DNA of 64,000 bases, taken from positions 372,001 through 436,000 of the forward strand of contig JAKAFN010000001.1 of the NCBI GenBank assembly GCA_021825945.1. The letters run 5' to 3'. How positions within the stretch are numbered: the stretch's first letter is position 1; each line of letters opens with the position of its first letter. A program made the position numbers and the translations under genes. Below the pieces are notes generated by a model. That model made no database searches. It was not told the origin of the DNA and saw only the letters and a list, made by a program, of their open reading frames with translations. The stretch comes from Pseudomonadota bacterium. GTDB taxonomy: Bacteria > Pseudomonadota > Gammaproteobacteria > Burkholderiales > Burkholderiaceae_F. Of this stretch, positions 33,272-42,045 are shown one piece after another.

Positions 33272-34288
33272 ATGGAATCGGTGCCGGTAAATTCCTGGCG
33301 CTTCTGCGTCGCGCCGATGCTCGACTGGACGGACCGCCACTGCCGGGTCGTCCACCGCATACTCGCTCCGCATGCACGGCTCTACACCGAGATGGTCACC
33401 ACCGGCGCGCTGTTGCACGGCGATGCCGCCCGGCATCTCGACTTCGACCCGCGCGAACACCCGGTGGCCTTGCAGTTGGGCGGCTCGGAACCGGCGGATC
33501 TCGCGCGTTGCGCGCGCATCGGTGCCGAGCGGGGGTATGACGAGATCAACCTCAACTGCGGCTGTCCGTCCGAGCGGGTGCAGCGCGGCGCGTTCGGCGC
33601 CTGCCTGATGGCCGAGCCGCGGCTCGTCGCGGATTGCGTGCGCGCCATGCGCGATGCCGTTGCAGTGCCGGTGACGGTCAAGCACCGCATCGGGATCGAT
33701 CGCAGCGAGGATTACGGGTTCGTGCGGGATTTCGTCGGGATCTGTTTCGATGCCGGTTGCCGCACGTTCATCGCACATGCGCGCAATGCTTGGCTCAAGG
33801 GTCTGAGTCCGAAGGAAAACCGTACGGTGCCGCCCTTGCGCCATGACGTCGTCGCGCGTCTGCAGCGTGATTTCCCGCAGGCCGTGTTCGTGCTGAACGG
33901 AGGATTGATGGACATCGATCAGATCGCGGCCGCCCTGCGCGGATTCGCCGGCGTCATGGTGGGACGCGCGGCCTACCACCAACCCTGGGTGCTCGCCGAG
34001 TGGGAGCGGATGGCGTTCGGAACTCATGTTCTCGCGGAGCCGGAAGACGCGATCGAACCCCTCTCCGCATATCTCGAACAGGCGGTTGCGCGGGGTGTTC
34101 CGGCATGGTCGGTAATCCGCCACACCCTCGGCCTCTTCCATGGCCGCCCCGGGGCGCGGGCCTGGCGGCGCGCGCTCTCCGACCGGGCCTTCGTCGATCG
34201 GCATGGCACCATGGCGTTTCGGGTGGCGGCAGCGCGGCCCCGATCCGATGCCGAGACATTGCGAGGAACGGGAAGAACAACCACATGA
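33272..34288 (+). CDS. dusA: tRNA-dihydrouridine(20/20a) synthase DusA
   Basis: FMN enzyme forming dihydrouridine at tRNA positions 20/20a. The 338-residue protein has VAPMLDWTDRHCR at the start, then PVALQLGGSEP. The catalytic loop is INLNCGCPSERVQRGAFGAC (Cys in NCGCPS). KHRIGID and the DusA-type HARNAWLKGLSPKENR complete the pattern. The ATG at 33272 gives normal length; an ATG at 33221 would add 17 unusual residues. The window carries a second Dus enzyme, dusB. The stop overlaps the start of a glycosyltransferase gene. Confidence 0.95.
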   Translation: MESVPVNSWRFCVAPMLDWTDRHCRVVHRILAPHARLYTEMVTTGALLHGDAARHLDFDPREHPVALQLGGSEPADLARCARIGAERGYDEINLNCGCPSERVQRGAFGACLMAEPRLVADCVRAMRDAVAVPVTVKHRIGIDRSEDYGFVRDFVGICFDAGCRTFIAHARNAWLKGLSPKENRTVPPLRHDVVARLQRDFPQAVFVLNGGLMDIDQIAAALRGFAGVMVGRAAYHQPWVLAEWERMAFGTHVLAEPEDAIEPLSAYLEQAVARGVPAWSVIRHTLGLFHGRPGARAWRRALSDRAFVDRHGTMAFRVAAARPRSDAETLRGTGRTTT

Positions 34289-35067
34289 GAAAACCGCTGG
34301 TCGTCATTGCTACGCCATGCTTCGGCGGGCAGGTCGGCATCGCATATATGAACTCGGTTCTGCGGCTGATGGCCGCGGTCGGCGGGCGGATCGGCCTCGA
34401 ACTCATCCAGATCGGCGGGGATGCGCTGGTTACGCGGGCGCGAGCCTTGCTCGTCGCGCGGTTCCTCGATCATCCGGATGCCACCCATCTGTTGTTCGTC
34501 GATGGCGACATCGCGTTCGATCCCGCCCAGTTCGAACGTTTGTTTGCGCTGGACCAGGATTTCGCCGGTGCGATGTACCCGGCAAAACGGATCGATTGGC
34601 CGCAACTGGTACGCCGGATGGCCGAAGGGGAGCCGGCCCCGACCGCCGGATTGCAGTACGTCGGCGCACTGTGTACGGGGGATGCGCTGCGGATGCGAAG
34701 CGGGTTCGCGACTGCGCAGTATGCCGGCACCGGATTCATGCTGCTCAAGCGGACGGTGCTGGAGCGCTTGATCGCGGCTCACCCCGAACTGGCGTTTCGC
34801 GGAATCCACGGGACTCCGGAGTTCGAGGCCGACACGAAAAATCGATTCGCGCTTTTCGATCCGATGATCGATCCCGAAACCGGGATGTACCTGAGTGAGG
34901 ATTTCGCGTTCTGCCGGCGTTGGCGCGCGCTGGGCGGAGAAATCTGGCTCGATCTGCGTAGCGCCGTGACCCACGGCGGCAGCGCCGATTTCGTCGGCAA
35001 CACCGAGAGGCGGTACTTCCCCGCCTCGACCCGGGATTCGGGGGCGGACGGGCCGGGCACGCCATGA
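34285..35067 (+). CDS. GT-A-fold glycosyltransferase-like protein, substrate unknown
   Basis: A 260-residue cytosolic protein beginning KPLVVIATPCFGGQV, coupled to dusA by an ATGA overlap. The central THLLFVDGDIAFDP carries a D-x-D-like acidic motif, and YAGTGFMLLKR with SEDFAFCRRW further along match the acceptor/catalytic region of family 2-like and Anp1-like glycosyltransferases. No membrane segment or signal peptide is visible. Neither donor nor acceptor can be inferred, and the dusA neighbour gives no pathway clue. A REP-like repeat follows 36 bases after the stop. Confidence 0.7.
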   Translation: MRKPLVVIATPCFGGQVGIAYMNSVLRLMAAVGGRIGLELIQIGGDALVTRARALLVARFLDHPDATHLLFVDGDIAFDPAQFERLFALDQDFAGAMYPAKRIDWPQLVRRMAEGEPAPTAGLQYVGALCTGDALRMRSGFATAQYAGTGFMLLKRTVLERLIAAHPELAFRGIHGTPEFEADTKNRFALFDPMIDPETGMYLSEDFAFCRRWRALGGEIWLDLRSAVTHGGSADFVGNTERRYFPASTRDSGADGPGTP

Positions 35068-35102
35068 CCGAGCGCGTTGGGGGCGATCGGCGCATCGGGA
35101 CC

Positions 35103-35244
35103 GGATTGCATCGGGCTGCGCCCTCGCAATGACGGTGCGTGGGGTTGGTCCGACTTCGCCGTCGTACGACGGTGTGCGGATCGTGCGACGAGCGCCCTGC
35201 ACCTGCACCTTCGTCATCGCGAGGCCCGCAGGGCCGCGGACGAT
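35103..35244. repeat. REP-like palindromic repeat, copy B
   Basis: Carries the same two arms as copy A but pointing outward. The left arm at 35103-35134 reads, on the minus strand, CGTCATTGCGAGGGC and ends GCAATCC. The right arm at 35212-35244 reads CGTCATCGCGAGGCC then GCAGGGCCG. About 77 bases separate them. The right arm runs into a short T tract just before the serC stop codon, so it may help end transcription of the upstream gene. Confidence 0.78.
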
Positions 35245-35247
35245 TTT

Positions 35248-36369
35248 TCAGCCGTGCGCCGCAGCGAAATCGGTGACGAACGCGCACAACCGGGCTACCG
35301 CTGCCGGCGTGACGGCGTTGTACAGCGATGCGCGCAGGCCGCCGAGCGCGCGGTGGCCGGCCAAGCCGGAAAATCCCGCGGCGGTCGCCTGCGCCAGGAA
35401 CATGGCATCGAGCCGGGGATCGCGGAACCGGAACGTGACGTTCATGACGGAACGAACGCCGGGATCGGCGTGCATTTGCACCAGGCCGTCCAGGTCGTCC
35501 AGCGTCCGGTATAGCCTCGTCGCCTTGTCCCGGTTGATTCGCTGCATCGCCGCCACGCCGCCGATGGTGTCCCGCAGCCATCGCGTCACCAGGGTCAGCA
35601 CATAGATTCCGAAAACCGGGGGGGTGTTGTAGTTCGAACCGTATTGCAGATGCGTGCGGTAGTCGAGCATCGGCGGCAGGCCGGCGGGAACCCGTTCGAG
35701 CAGATCCCGGTCGAGCACGCAGACGGTGACCCCGGCGGGGCCGAGATTCTTCTGGGCGTGGGCATAAAGGAACGCATGCGCGGCGACATCGATCGGTCGC
35801 GACAGGAAGTCCGATGACATGTCGGCGATCCGCGGCAGGTCGGCCCCGTCCGGCGCTTCGCCAAACTGCAGTCCTTCGACCGTTTCGTTGGAGACGTAGT
35901 GCAGGTATGCCGGCGCCGTCGATCGGCGCGGGCGATCCGCCCGACGCGCCGCGAGCGCGGCGGTGTCGGGCAAGGTCCGGAATCCCTCGGCGGCGCCGTC
36001 CCACAGCACGGCCACCGGCCGCACGCAGCCGGCTTCGGCGATCGCCTTGGCGCTCCAATAACCCGACCGGATATACAGCGGATCGTCGCAGCGGGACGGC
36101 GCGAAGTTGGCCGGAATCATCGAAAACTGCAGACTGCTGCCGCCCTGCAGGAAAACGATGCCGTGGCCGGCCGGAACGGTAAGGAGGTGACGCAGGTTCT
36201 CTTCCGCCTCCGCAAGCAGGTTCTCGAACCACGCGCTGCGGTGACTGGTGCAGAGCACGGAAAGGCCGGTTTCGGGCAATGCGACGACCGCTTCGCGTAC
36301 CGCGTCCAGCACCTCGGCTGGCAGGGCGCCGGGGCCGGCCGAGAAATTCCATTCGTTGATCGCGGGCAT
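35248..36369 (-). CDS. serC: Phosphoserine aminotransferase SerC
   Basis: PLP enzyme of serine synthesis (3-phosphohydroxypyruvate to phosphoserine) that also acts in the PdxA-dependent pyridoxal phosphate route. The 373-residue protein begins WNFSAGPGALP after the first few residues. The PLP lysine lies in YAHAQKNLGPAGVT. Other motifs are IVFLQGGSSLQFSMIP, SSDFLSRPID, NTPPVFGIY and GHRALGGLRASLYNA. The ATG at 36369 forms a TGATG overlap with the upstream ATP-grasp gene, with an in-frame GTG just before it. Context suggests cotranscription with that gene. Confidence 0.95.
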   Translation of the reverse strand: MPAINEWNFSAGPGALPAEVLDAVREAVVALPETGLSVLCTSHRSAWFENLLAEAEENLRHLLTVPAGHGIVFLQGGSSLQFSMIPANFAPSRCDDPLYIRSGYWSAKAIAEAGCVRPVAVLWDGAAEGFRTLPDTAALAARRADRPRRSTAPAYLHYVSNETVEGLQFGEAPDGADLPRIADMSSDFLSRPIDVAAHAFLYAHAQKNLGPAGVTVCVLDRDLLERVPAGLPPMLDYRTHLQYGSNYNTPPVFGIYVLTLVTRWLRDTIGGVAAMQRINRDKATRLYRTLDDLDGLVQMHADPGVRSVMNVTFRFRDPRLDAMFLAQATAAGFSGLAGHRALGGLRASLYNAVTPAAVARLCAFVTDFAAAHG

Positions 36370-37838
36370 CACGTCGTTGCTGGATGGTGTTTGGCGGCCC
36401 GGTCGAGCAGCATGCGGCGTACCGCGTCGTCGATCCGCGCCACGGCCGGTCGGCGATAATCCCAGCGCGGATCTGCGTCCGGGGGCGGTACGATCATCGT
36501 CGCATTGGCTTCGAAGACGACGACTCTGCCATCGGGCGCCAAGCCGAAATCAATGCCACCGTAATCGAGACCCAAAGCGACCTGGATATCCGACAAGGCT
36601 CGCATCGCGCGGGGCCCGAGCACCCCGGCCATGTCGTCCAGGAAGCGCGCGTCTTCGGCGCGATGCGCGGCATTGTCGGCCATGTCGGCGCTGCGATAGT
36701 GCAGCTTCCATCGATGGCCGATCGCCAGATGCAGGGGGTAGAGCCGGCCGTCGACCATCATCACGCGGTATTTCCGATTCTTGCCGTCGGTATCGCGGAG
36801 GTCGAGAAATTCGATCGCGATCAACTGTTCGCCGGGCAGTTCGGCGACGATCGCGGGCAGTTCGTCGGGCCGGTCGATCCGCGCAAAATGATCGCCGCCG
36901 TGATATCCCGGCGATCGCAGCAGCAGCGGAAAGGAGAGCCCGTGCCGCGCAAGGGTGGCAACCGCATCGCGGCCCTCCAGGACGGCACGCGGCAAGCGCT
37001 GCGCATGGGGCGTCAGGACGCCGTCGATCCCGTTGAGGCGACGCCAGTTGTCGCATCGCCCCGTCCGCGCTACGGCCTGCGGAGCGTTGATCACGGGTGC
37101 TGCGGTGCGCGCCGCCAGGGCGATGGCACCCCGCACGGCAGCCGCATCGGCATCGACGTCCCCCGTTGCATTGACGACCAGATGATGATCCGGCAGGGCT
37201 CGTTGCGGATCCGGAAATTCGGTCACGGCGATCGAGACCTGGAACGTGTGATCATCGAGATGGCGATCCAGCGGGGCATTGGCTTCGTTGGCCGAGGCGA
37301 GCATCAATACGCGGATGGGTCGGCCCTTGCCTCGGTACGGTTGTTCGATGATGCTGCGGTTTTGAAATCCGAGGCGGCGGTGTTCGGCGGCTCGCTCGGA
37401 ATCGCCCAGCCGCGCCAGGGCGAAGGCCATCCCGGTGTGGGCGATCGCATCGTCCGGGTGTTGCGCCAGCACGTGCGCAAAGGCCGCCCGTGCCGCAGCC
37501 GGATCACCGGTCTGGACCAGCAGCATGCCCAGGGCGACGCGGCTTTCGCGGTCGTCGGGGTGCTTTTCGACGGCCCGCAGCAGGAGCATGCGCGCCGCGG
37601 TGTAGTGGCGGGTGCGCAGCAAATCGCGCCCGAGATTGCAGAGGGCTCCGGGATGGTCGGGGTCGCGCTCCAGCGTCGCGAGATATGCGCTGCGTGATCG
37701 GGCCTCGTCGCCGAGTCGTTGCAGCAGGGTCGCGCGCCCGAACAGCAGTTCGATCGGAGGTGTCGCCCCCGCCGATTGGATCGCGGCCTCGACCGCGCGC
37801 AGCGCGTCTTCGCACTGCGCGCGCGTCGCCGGCGTCAT
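36369..37838 (-). CDS. TPR-repeat/ATP-grasp fusion protein, function unknown
   Basis: A 489-residue protein. The N-terminal 165 or so residues are TPR repeats (ELLFGRATLLQRLGDEARSR, ALCNLGRDLLRTRHYTAARM, VALGMLLVQTGDPAAARAAF, AHTGMAFALARLGDSERAAE). The rest resembles an ATP-grasp ligase: LLLRSPGYHGGD as nucleotide-binding loop, EFLDLRD, KYRVMMVDG, and the Mg-binding end ALGLDYGGIDFGLAPDGRVV followed by FEANAT. Partner and substrate are unknown. ATG 37838 starts just after the preceding gene's stop and its own stop overlaps serC. An upstream in-frame ATG in the neighbouring gene is less likely. Confidence 0.75.
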   Translation of the reverse strand: MTPATRAQCEDALRAVEAAIQSAGATPPIELLFGRATLLQRLGDEARSRSAYLATLERDPDHPGALCNLGRDLLRTRHYTAARMLLLRAVEKHPDDRESRVALGMLLVQTGDPAAARAAFAHVLAQHPDDAIAHTGMAFALARLGDSERAAEHRRLGFQNRSIIEQPYRGKGRPIRVLMLASANEANAPLDRHLDDHTFQVSIAVTEFPDPQRALPDHHLVVNATGDVDADAAAVRGAIALAARTAAPVINAPQAVARTGRCDNWRRLNGIDGVLTPHAQRLPRAVLEGRDAVATLARHGLSFPLLLRSPGYHGGDHFARIDRPDELPAIVAELPGEQLIAIEFLDLRDTDGKNRKYRVMMVDGRLYPLHLAIGHRWKLHYRSADMADNAAHRAEDARFLDDMAGVLGPRAMRALSDIQVALGLDYGGIDFGLAPDGRVVVFEANATMIVPPPDADPRWDYRRPAVARIDDAVRRMLLDRAAKHHPATT

Positions 37839-37854
37839 GCCGGCGATTCCCGCG

Positions 37855-38292
37855 TCAGTCCCGATAGCCGTCGCCTCCATCATGGCGACGTCGGTCGCCG
37901 TGCCGGCGCATTTCGTCGCGATGATGCTCCTCCCAGTGTCGGTGGTGGGGAGCGTAGACGCGGCGGTACCAGTCGTCGCGGACGAAGTAGACCGGCCGGT
38001 TGCACGCCCGGAATTCGTGGCAATGTCGCTCCCAATGCCGTTCGTATCCTGGCGGCACGTGCAGGTAGAGAGGCGGCCCGGCATAGCGCGGATCGCGCCG
38101 GATGATCATCGGGGTTCCATAGATCAACTGCGGTGGTTGCGGGGTCACGCCGATCTGGATCTGGCCATAGTATCCAGGCCCGCCGACCTGGGCGTGCGCG
38201 GTCGGCCCGATGGCGGCGAGAGCGAGCGCAAACATGGCGGTACGCACGATGTGCGAACGAGGTGGAAAGACGGTCTCGCTGGATGAACGCAT
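37855..38292 (-). CDS. Small exported His/Arg/Tyr-rich protein, function unknown
   Basis: A 145-residue protein with a signal peptide (IVRTAMFALALAAIGPTAHA). The mature region is rich in Pro, Tyr, His and Arg: GGPGYYGQIQIGVTPQPPQL, RRDPRYAGPPLYLHVPPGYE. A strongly charged C-terminus (HHRHWEEHHRDEMRRHGDRR) could bind metals. There is a clear GAGGAG site five bases before ATG 38292. Similar PPGY-type periplasmic proteins are widespread in betaproteobacteria without an assigned role. It is the first gene of a probable operon with the ATP-grasp protein and serC. Confidence 0.72.
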   Translation of the reverse strand: MRSSSETVFPPRSHIVRTAMFALALAAIGPTAHAQVGGPGYYGQIQIGVTPQPPQLIYGTPMIIRRDPRYAGPPLYLHVPPGYERHWERHCHEFRACNRPVYFVRDDWYRRVYAPHHRHWEEHHRDEMRRHGDRRRHDGGDGYRD

Positions 38293-38386
38293 GACATCTC
38301 CTCGGAGGCGGGATGGCGCCATTTTATGGCGTAGCGATCCGCCAGGTCCGTTGCAAGTTGTAAAGCGGCGGGAGCCCCGTGCCGCG

Positions 38387-39721
38387 TCAGTGCAGCTTCA
38401 CATGCGGCTCGGTGCGTCGCGTGATCATCCGTGCCAGTGTGTCGAGCGCGACTTTCCAAAATCCGTGCAGAGCCAGTTCGTGCATCTTGAAGAGCGAAAG
38501 ATACATTCCGCGCGCGAACAGCCCCTCTACCCACAGGTTGCCGCCGACCAGGGCGCCCATGAGATTGCCGACCGTCGAATACTCCCCCAGCGACACCAGC
38601 GAGCCGAAGTCACGGTACTGCCAGGGGGCCGGAGCCTTGCCGGCGATGCGCCGTGGAATCTGCTTTGCCAGGTGGGCCGCCTGCTGGTGGGCCGCCTGGG
38701 CGCGCGGCGGCACCAGCACGCCCGGTTCCTTGCCTGTCCATTGACATGCCGCGCAGTCACCGATGGCGAAGATGTCGTCGTCCCGTGTCGTCTGCAGCGT
38801 GGGCGTGACGACGAGTTGGTTGATGCGGTTCGTCTCGAGTCCGGCGATGTCCCGGAGTACGTCGGGCGCCTTCACGCCCGCCGCCCAGACGACCAGTTCG
38901 GCAGGGATCGTTTCGCCGTTGGCGAGTTCGACGCCCCGGGGCAGCACCTTGGCCACGCGCGATCCGCAGCGCACCGCCACGCCCTTTCCCTGCAGCAGCG
39001 CCATCGCGCCGGCCGAAAGGCGCTCGGGCAGCGCCGGCAGGATGCGGGCATTGGCTTCGATCAAGGTGATGCGGATATCCTTTTCCGGATCGATGCGGTC
39101 GAGGCCGAACGACACCAGATCCCGCGTCGAGTTGTGCAGTTCGGCGGCCAACTCGACCCCCGTGGCCCCGGCGCCGATGATCGCGACCTGCAATTGTTCC
39201 GGTCCCAGCGGCCCGGGCTGCGCATGGGCCCGGATGCAGGCGTTGACGACGCGACGGTGGAATCGCTCCGCCTGGCGGGGGTTTTCCAGCGCGATGGCGT
39301 ACTCGGCCACGCCGGGCGTGCCGAAATCGTGGGTGAGCGAACCGATGCTGATGACCAGGGTGTCGTAGGGAAAGCGGCGCTCGGCCGTTACCCGTTCCCC
39401 GTCGTCGTCGACGTGCGGCGCGACGACCACTTCCTTGCGGTCGCGATCGATCCCGGTCATCTGCCCGATGCGATAGCGGAATCCGTGCCAGTACGCCTGC
39501 GCGAGATAGTTGGTCTCGTAGGTCGACAGGTCCATGCTGCCGGCCGCGATCTCGTGCAGGTGGGGTTTCCAGAAATGGGTGCGCTCGCGTTCGATGAGCG
39601 TGACCTGGACGCCGCCCTTGCGGCCATACCGGTTGCCGAGCTGTGTTGCGAGTTCCAGGCCGGCGGCGCCGCCGCCGACGATGACGATCTGATGGACTTT
39701 TCGTTCGTTCATTTCCCTCAT
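38387..39721 (-). CDS. ndh: Type II NADH:quinone oxidoreductase (NDH-2)
   Basis: Single-subunit, non-proton-pumping NADH dehydrogenase at the inner membrane. The 444-residue protein has the FAD motif IVIVGGGAAGLELATQLG, a second dinucleotide fold (VAIIGAGATGVELAAELH) for NADH, and FAIGDCAACQW as the FAD-ribityl motif. It also has RAQAAHQQAAHLAKQ and the C-terminal amphipathic region that anchors NDH-2 (GMYLSLFKMHELALHGFW). The ATG at 39721 overlaps the upstream dehydrogenase stop as ATGA and has GGGAAAG upstream; a nearby ATG at 39712 is possible. Confidence 0.92.
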   Translation of the reverse strand: MREMNERKVHQIVIVGGGAAGLELATQLGNRYGRKGGVQVTLIERERTHFWKPHLHEIAAGSMDLSTYETNYLAQAYWHGFRYRIGQMTGIDRDRKEVVVAPHVDDDGERVTAERRFPYDTLVISIGSLTHDFGTPGVAEYAIALENPRQAERFHRRVVNACIRAHAQPGPLGPEQLQVAIIGAGATGVELAAELHNSTRDLVSFGLDRIDPEKDIRITLIEANARILPALPERLSAGAMALLQGKGVAVRCGSRVAKVLPRGVELANGETIPAELVVWAAGVKAPDVLRDIAGLETNRINQLVVTPTLQTTRDDDIFAIGDCAACQWTGKEPGVLVPPRAQAAHQQAAHLAKQIPRRIAGKAPAPWQYRDFGSLVSLGEYSTVGNLMGALVGGNLWVEGLFARGMYLSLFKMHELALHGFWKVALDTLARMITRRTEPHVKLH

Positions 39722-41136
39722 AGCACTTTCCCGGGGTTGAACAGCGTATCCGGATCCAGCGCCGTCTTGATTGCTCGCATCCATTCGATCTCCTGCGGTG
39801 ATTTGAGCCGGGCGACGAGTTCGCGGCGGAGTTGTCCGACGCCGTGCTCGGCGGCGACCGAGCCGCGATGGCGTTCAACGGCGCCGAAAACGATGTCGTT
39901 GATCTCCCGCTCGAGGTCGAATGCAAGCCGTGGCGGCATGCCGGGAACGGTGCCGACGTTGTAATGCAGGTTGCCGTCTCCGAGGTGGCCGAACGCGAAG
40001 ACCTGCAGGCCGCGATGCAGTGCGGCGAGCGCGGACCCGGTTTCGGCGAGGAATGGCGCCCAGGCCTCGAGCGGCAGCGAGATGTCGTGCTTGACGTTGC
40101 CGCCCGCCCGCGCCTGCGCTTCGGGGACCGACTCGCGTAGTCGCCACAGGTCGGCACAGTCCGCGAGCGTGCGCGCAATCACGGCATCGTGCGCCGTACC
40201 CGCCTCGATCGCCTGCGCGCACAGCCGCTCGAGGCCGGCTGCGGCGTGTTCGTCGCTTTCGTGGTCGGTCCACTCCAGAAGGGCCAGCCAGGGATGCGGC
40301 GTCGGGAATGGTCGGCGGCGCTCCGGATCGGCGCGCGACACCAGTTCCACCGCCGGCTCGGACAGCAGCTCGAACGCCGTCAGGGCCGGGCCGGCCTGGT
40401 CGCGGGCCCGTGCCAGCAGCGCCAGCGCCGCGCCGATGTCGGGCAGCGCGACGAGGGCCACGAGCTGCGCGCGCGGCGCCGGAAAAAGTTTCAGGCTTGC
40501 CGCCGTGATGATCCCGAGCGTGCCCTCCGACCCGATGAACCATTGCTTGCCGTCGTATCCGGAGTTGTCCTTTCGCAGTGCGCGCAGGCCGCTCCAGATG
40601 CGGCCGTCGGCCAGCACCGCCTCGATCCCGAGGGTGAGGTCACGCGCATTGCCGTAACGCAGGACCTCCGTCCCGCCCGCATTGGTCGCAAGGTTGCCGC
40701 CGATGGTGCAACTGCCCTCCGACGCGAGGCGCAGGGGGAACAGCCGGCCTTGGGCCTGCGCCGCGTCCTGCACCGCGCGCAGCGTGCAGCCGGCTTCGGC
40801 GGTGATGCAGTCGTTTACGGGGTCGACGGCGCGGATGCGGTTCATGCGGCGGGTGCTCAGCACGATGGCGCGCGCGCCCGGCGCAGGGGTCGCGCCGCCG
40901 ACCAAGCCGGTGTTACCGCCTTGGGGCACGATGGCCACGCCGTGGCGCGCGCAGGCTTGCACGACGCGCACCGTCTCCTCGGTCGAGGCCGGCTGCGCCA
41001 CGGCGATGGCCGAGCCGGTGTAGCGGCGGCGCCAGTCGGTGCAGAACGGTGCGATATCCGATTCTCCGGTCAAGATGGCCCGCGCGCCGGCGGCATCCCG
41101 GAGCGCGTCCAGGAAGGCGGTCTCGTCGTGGATCAC
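39718..41136 (-). CDS. FAD-linked D-2-hydroxyacid dehydrogenase (GlcD/D2HGDH/DLD family)
   Basis: A 472-residue flavoprotein oxidising a D-2-hydroxy acid, with electrons probably going to quinone or the adjacent electron-transfer flavoprotein. It has a PCMH-type FAD-binding domain (GVAIVPQGGNTGLVGGATPA, EGSCTIGGNLATNAGG, WFIGSEGTLGIITAASLKLF). The C-terminal oxidase domain carries FGHLGDGNLHYNV and SVAAEHGVGQLRRELV. Length and motifs fit D-2-hydroxyglutarate or D-lactate dehydrogenases rather than glycolate oxidase subunits, which have GlcEF partners absent here. It couples to the NDH-2 gene by ATGA. Confidence 0.88.
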   Translation of the reverse strand: MIHDETAFLDALRDAAGARAILTGESDIAPFCTDWRRRYTGSAIAVAQPASTEETVRVVQACARHGVAIVPQGGNTGLVGGATPAPGARAIVLSTRRMNRIRAVDPVNDCITAEAGCTLRAVQDAAQAQGRLFPLRLASEGSCTIGGNLATNAGGTEVLRYGNARDLTLGIEAVLADGRIWSGLRALRKDNSGYDGKQWFIGSEGTLGIITAASLKLFPAPRAQLVALVALPDIGAALALLARARDQAGPALTAFELLSEPAVELVSRADPERRRPFPTPHPWLALLEWTDHESDEHAAAGLERLCAQAIEAGTAHDAVIARTLADCADLWRLRESVPEAQARAGGNVKHDISLPLEAWAPFLAETGSALAALHRGLQVFAFGHLGDGNLHYNVGTVPGMPPRLAFDLEREINDIVFGAVERHRGSVAAEHGVGQLRRELVARLKSPQEIEWMRAIKTALDPDTLFNPGKVL

Positions 41137-41948
41137 AGGCAGTCCTTCCCCCGTACGCAGCGGATTCCCGCATTCTGCAGAAGTTGCGCGAAGCGGTCAC
41201 CGGCAAGAATCGCATATTCCATCACCCGTGCCGCGGCGATCGGATCGCCGGATTCGGCGGCACGGGAGGGATGGCACATCAGGACGGTACCGTCGGGGCC
41301 GGCGGCAATCCATCGCGCCAGGTTGCGCCAGTATGACTCGGCGGCGGGAGCGAAATCGTAGACGCCGACGAGCCCCGTGCTCATGCGCAGCGTTCCGGCC
41401 GCGGCCAGACGGCGCAGCGGGGCGTCGCCGAGGCTGGCGATGAATCGTGCTTTGCGGTCCCGGATCGCCGGGGGCGGCCGTGTGCTGCGCAGCCATGGCG
41501 GATCGTCCGGATATCGGCGCCGCAGGGCTGCCAGCAGTTCTTGGCGCACGCCGGAGAACTGATGGACGTGTTGATGGCCATCGATGTAGTCGGGCCGGCG
41601 ACCAAGGCCGTTCTCGAACGCGTCGAGCTGCATTTCGATCGCATCGCGGACGGCGCGGCGCGGCACGGCGCCGACGGCACTCCGCAGGATCAGTTCGCGC
41701 AGATGCCACGTGTCATGACGGCATCCCGGGAATGTCTGGGTGAGGTTGAGGTGCAGCCCGATGTCGGCGCGCTCCGCCGACGGCAGGGAAGCCGCCGCGG
41801 CGGGCCAGCACGGCGCGTCGACGAGTACGCTGGTCGCCGTGAGGCGACCGCGTGCAAGCAGATCGGCGATGCCCTCGGTCGCGCCGGCGTCGATGGCGTA
41901 GTCGTCGGCACAGAGGACCCAGCGGCGGGATTCGAGGAAGGCGGGCAT
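41133..41948 (-). CDS. YdjC/ChbG-family carbohydrate deacetylase
   Basis: A 271-residue member of the YdjC (ChbG/HpnK) deacetylase family. The metal-site signatures are VLCADDYAIDAG (Asp-Asp pair near the start), IGLHLNLTQTFPG and RPDYIDGHQHVHQF. The family removes acetyl groups from N-acetylglucosamine-containing sugars, for instance chitooligosaccharides or a hopanoid-linked sugar. An adjacent polyprenyl-phosphate type glycosyltransferase suggests a membrane-linked sugar here, but that is inference. Its stop overlaps the start of the downstream hydroxyacid dehydrogenase by four bases. Confidence 0.87.
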   Translation of the reverse strand: MPAFLESRRWVLCADDYAIDAGATEGIADLLARGRLTATSVLVDAPCWPAAAASLPSAERADIGLHLNLTQTFPGCRHDTWHLRELILRSAVGAVPRRAVRDAIEMQLDAFENGLGRRPDYIDGHQHVHQFSGVRQELLAALRRRYPDDPPWLRSTRPPPAIRDRKARFIASLGDAPLRRLAAAGTLRMSTGLVGVYDFAPAAESYWRNLARWIAAGPDGTVLMCHPSRAAESGDPIAAARVMEYAILAGDRFAQLLQNAGIRCVRGKDCL

Positions 41949-42045
41949 GCTTCGTGGGGGCGGGGCTCCGGCGCATGTTCGGCCCGCGCGCGATCGGAGC
42001 GATATCGCGCGGGGAGGAGCGCGCGGACGGGATGTCCGCCGGGGC

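Noticed and set aside
38300..38325. Inverted repeat CGCCATTTTATGGCG before the exported-protein gene as a terminator or operator
   Set aside because: Only a six-base stem with a three-base loop and no T tract; a similar CGCCAT/ATGGCG unit near amgK is also short, so chance is likely.
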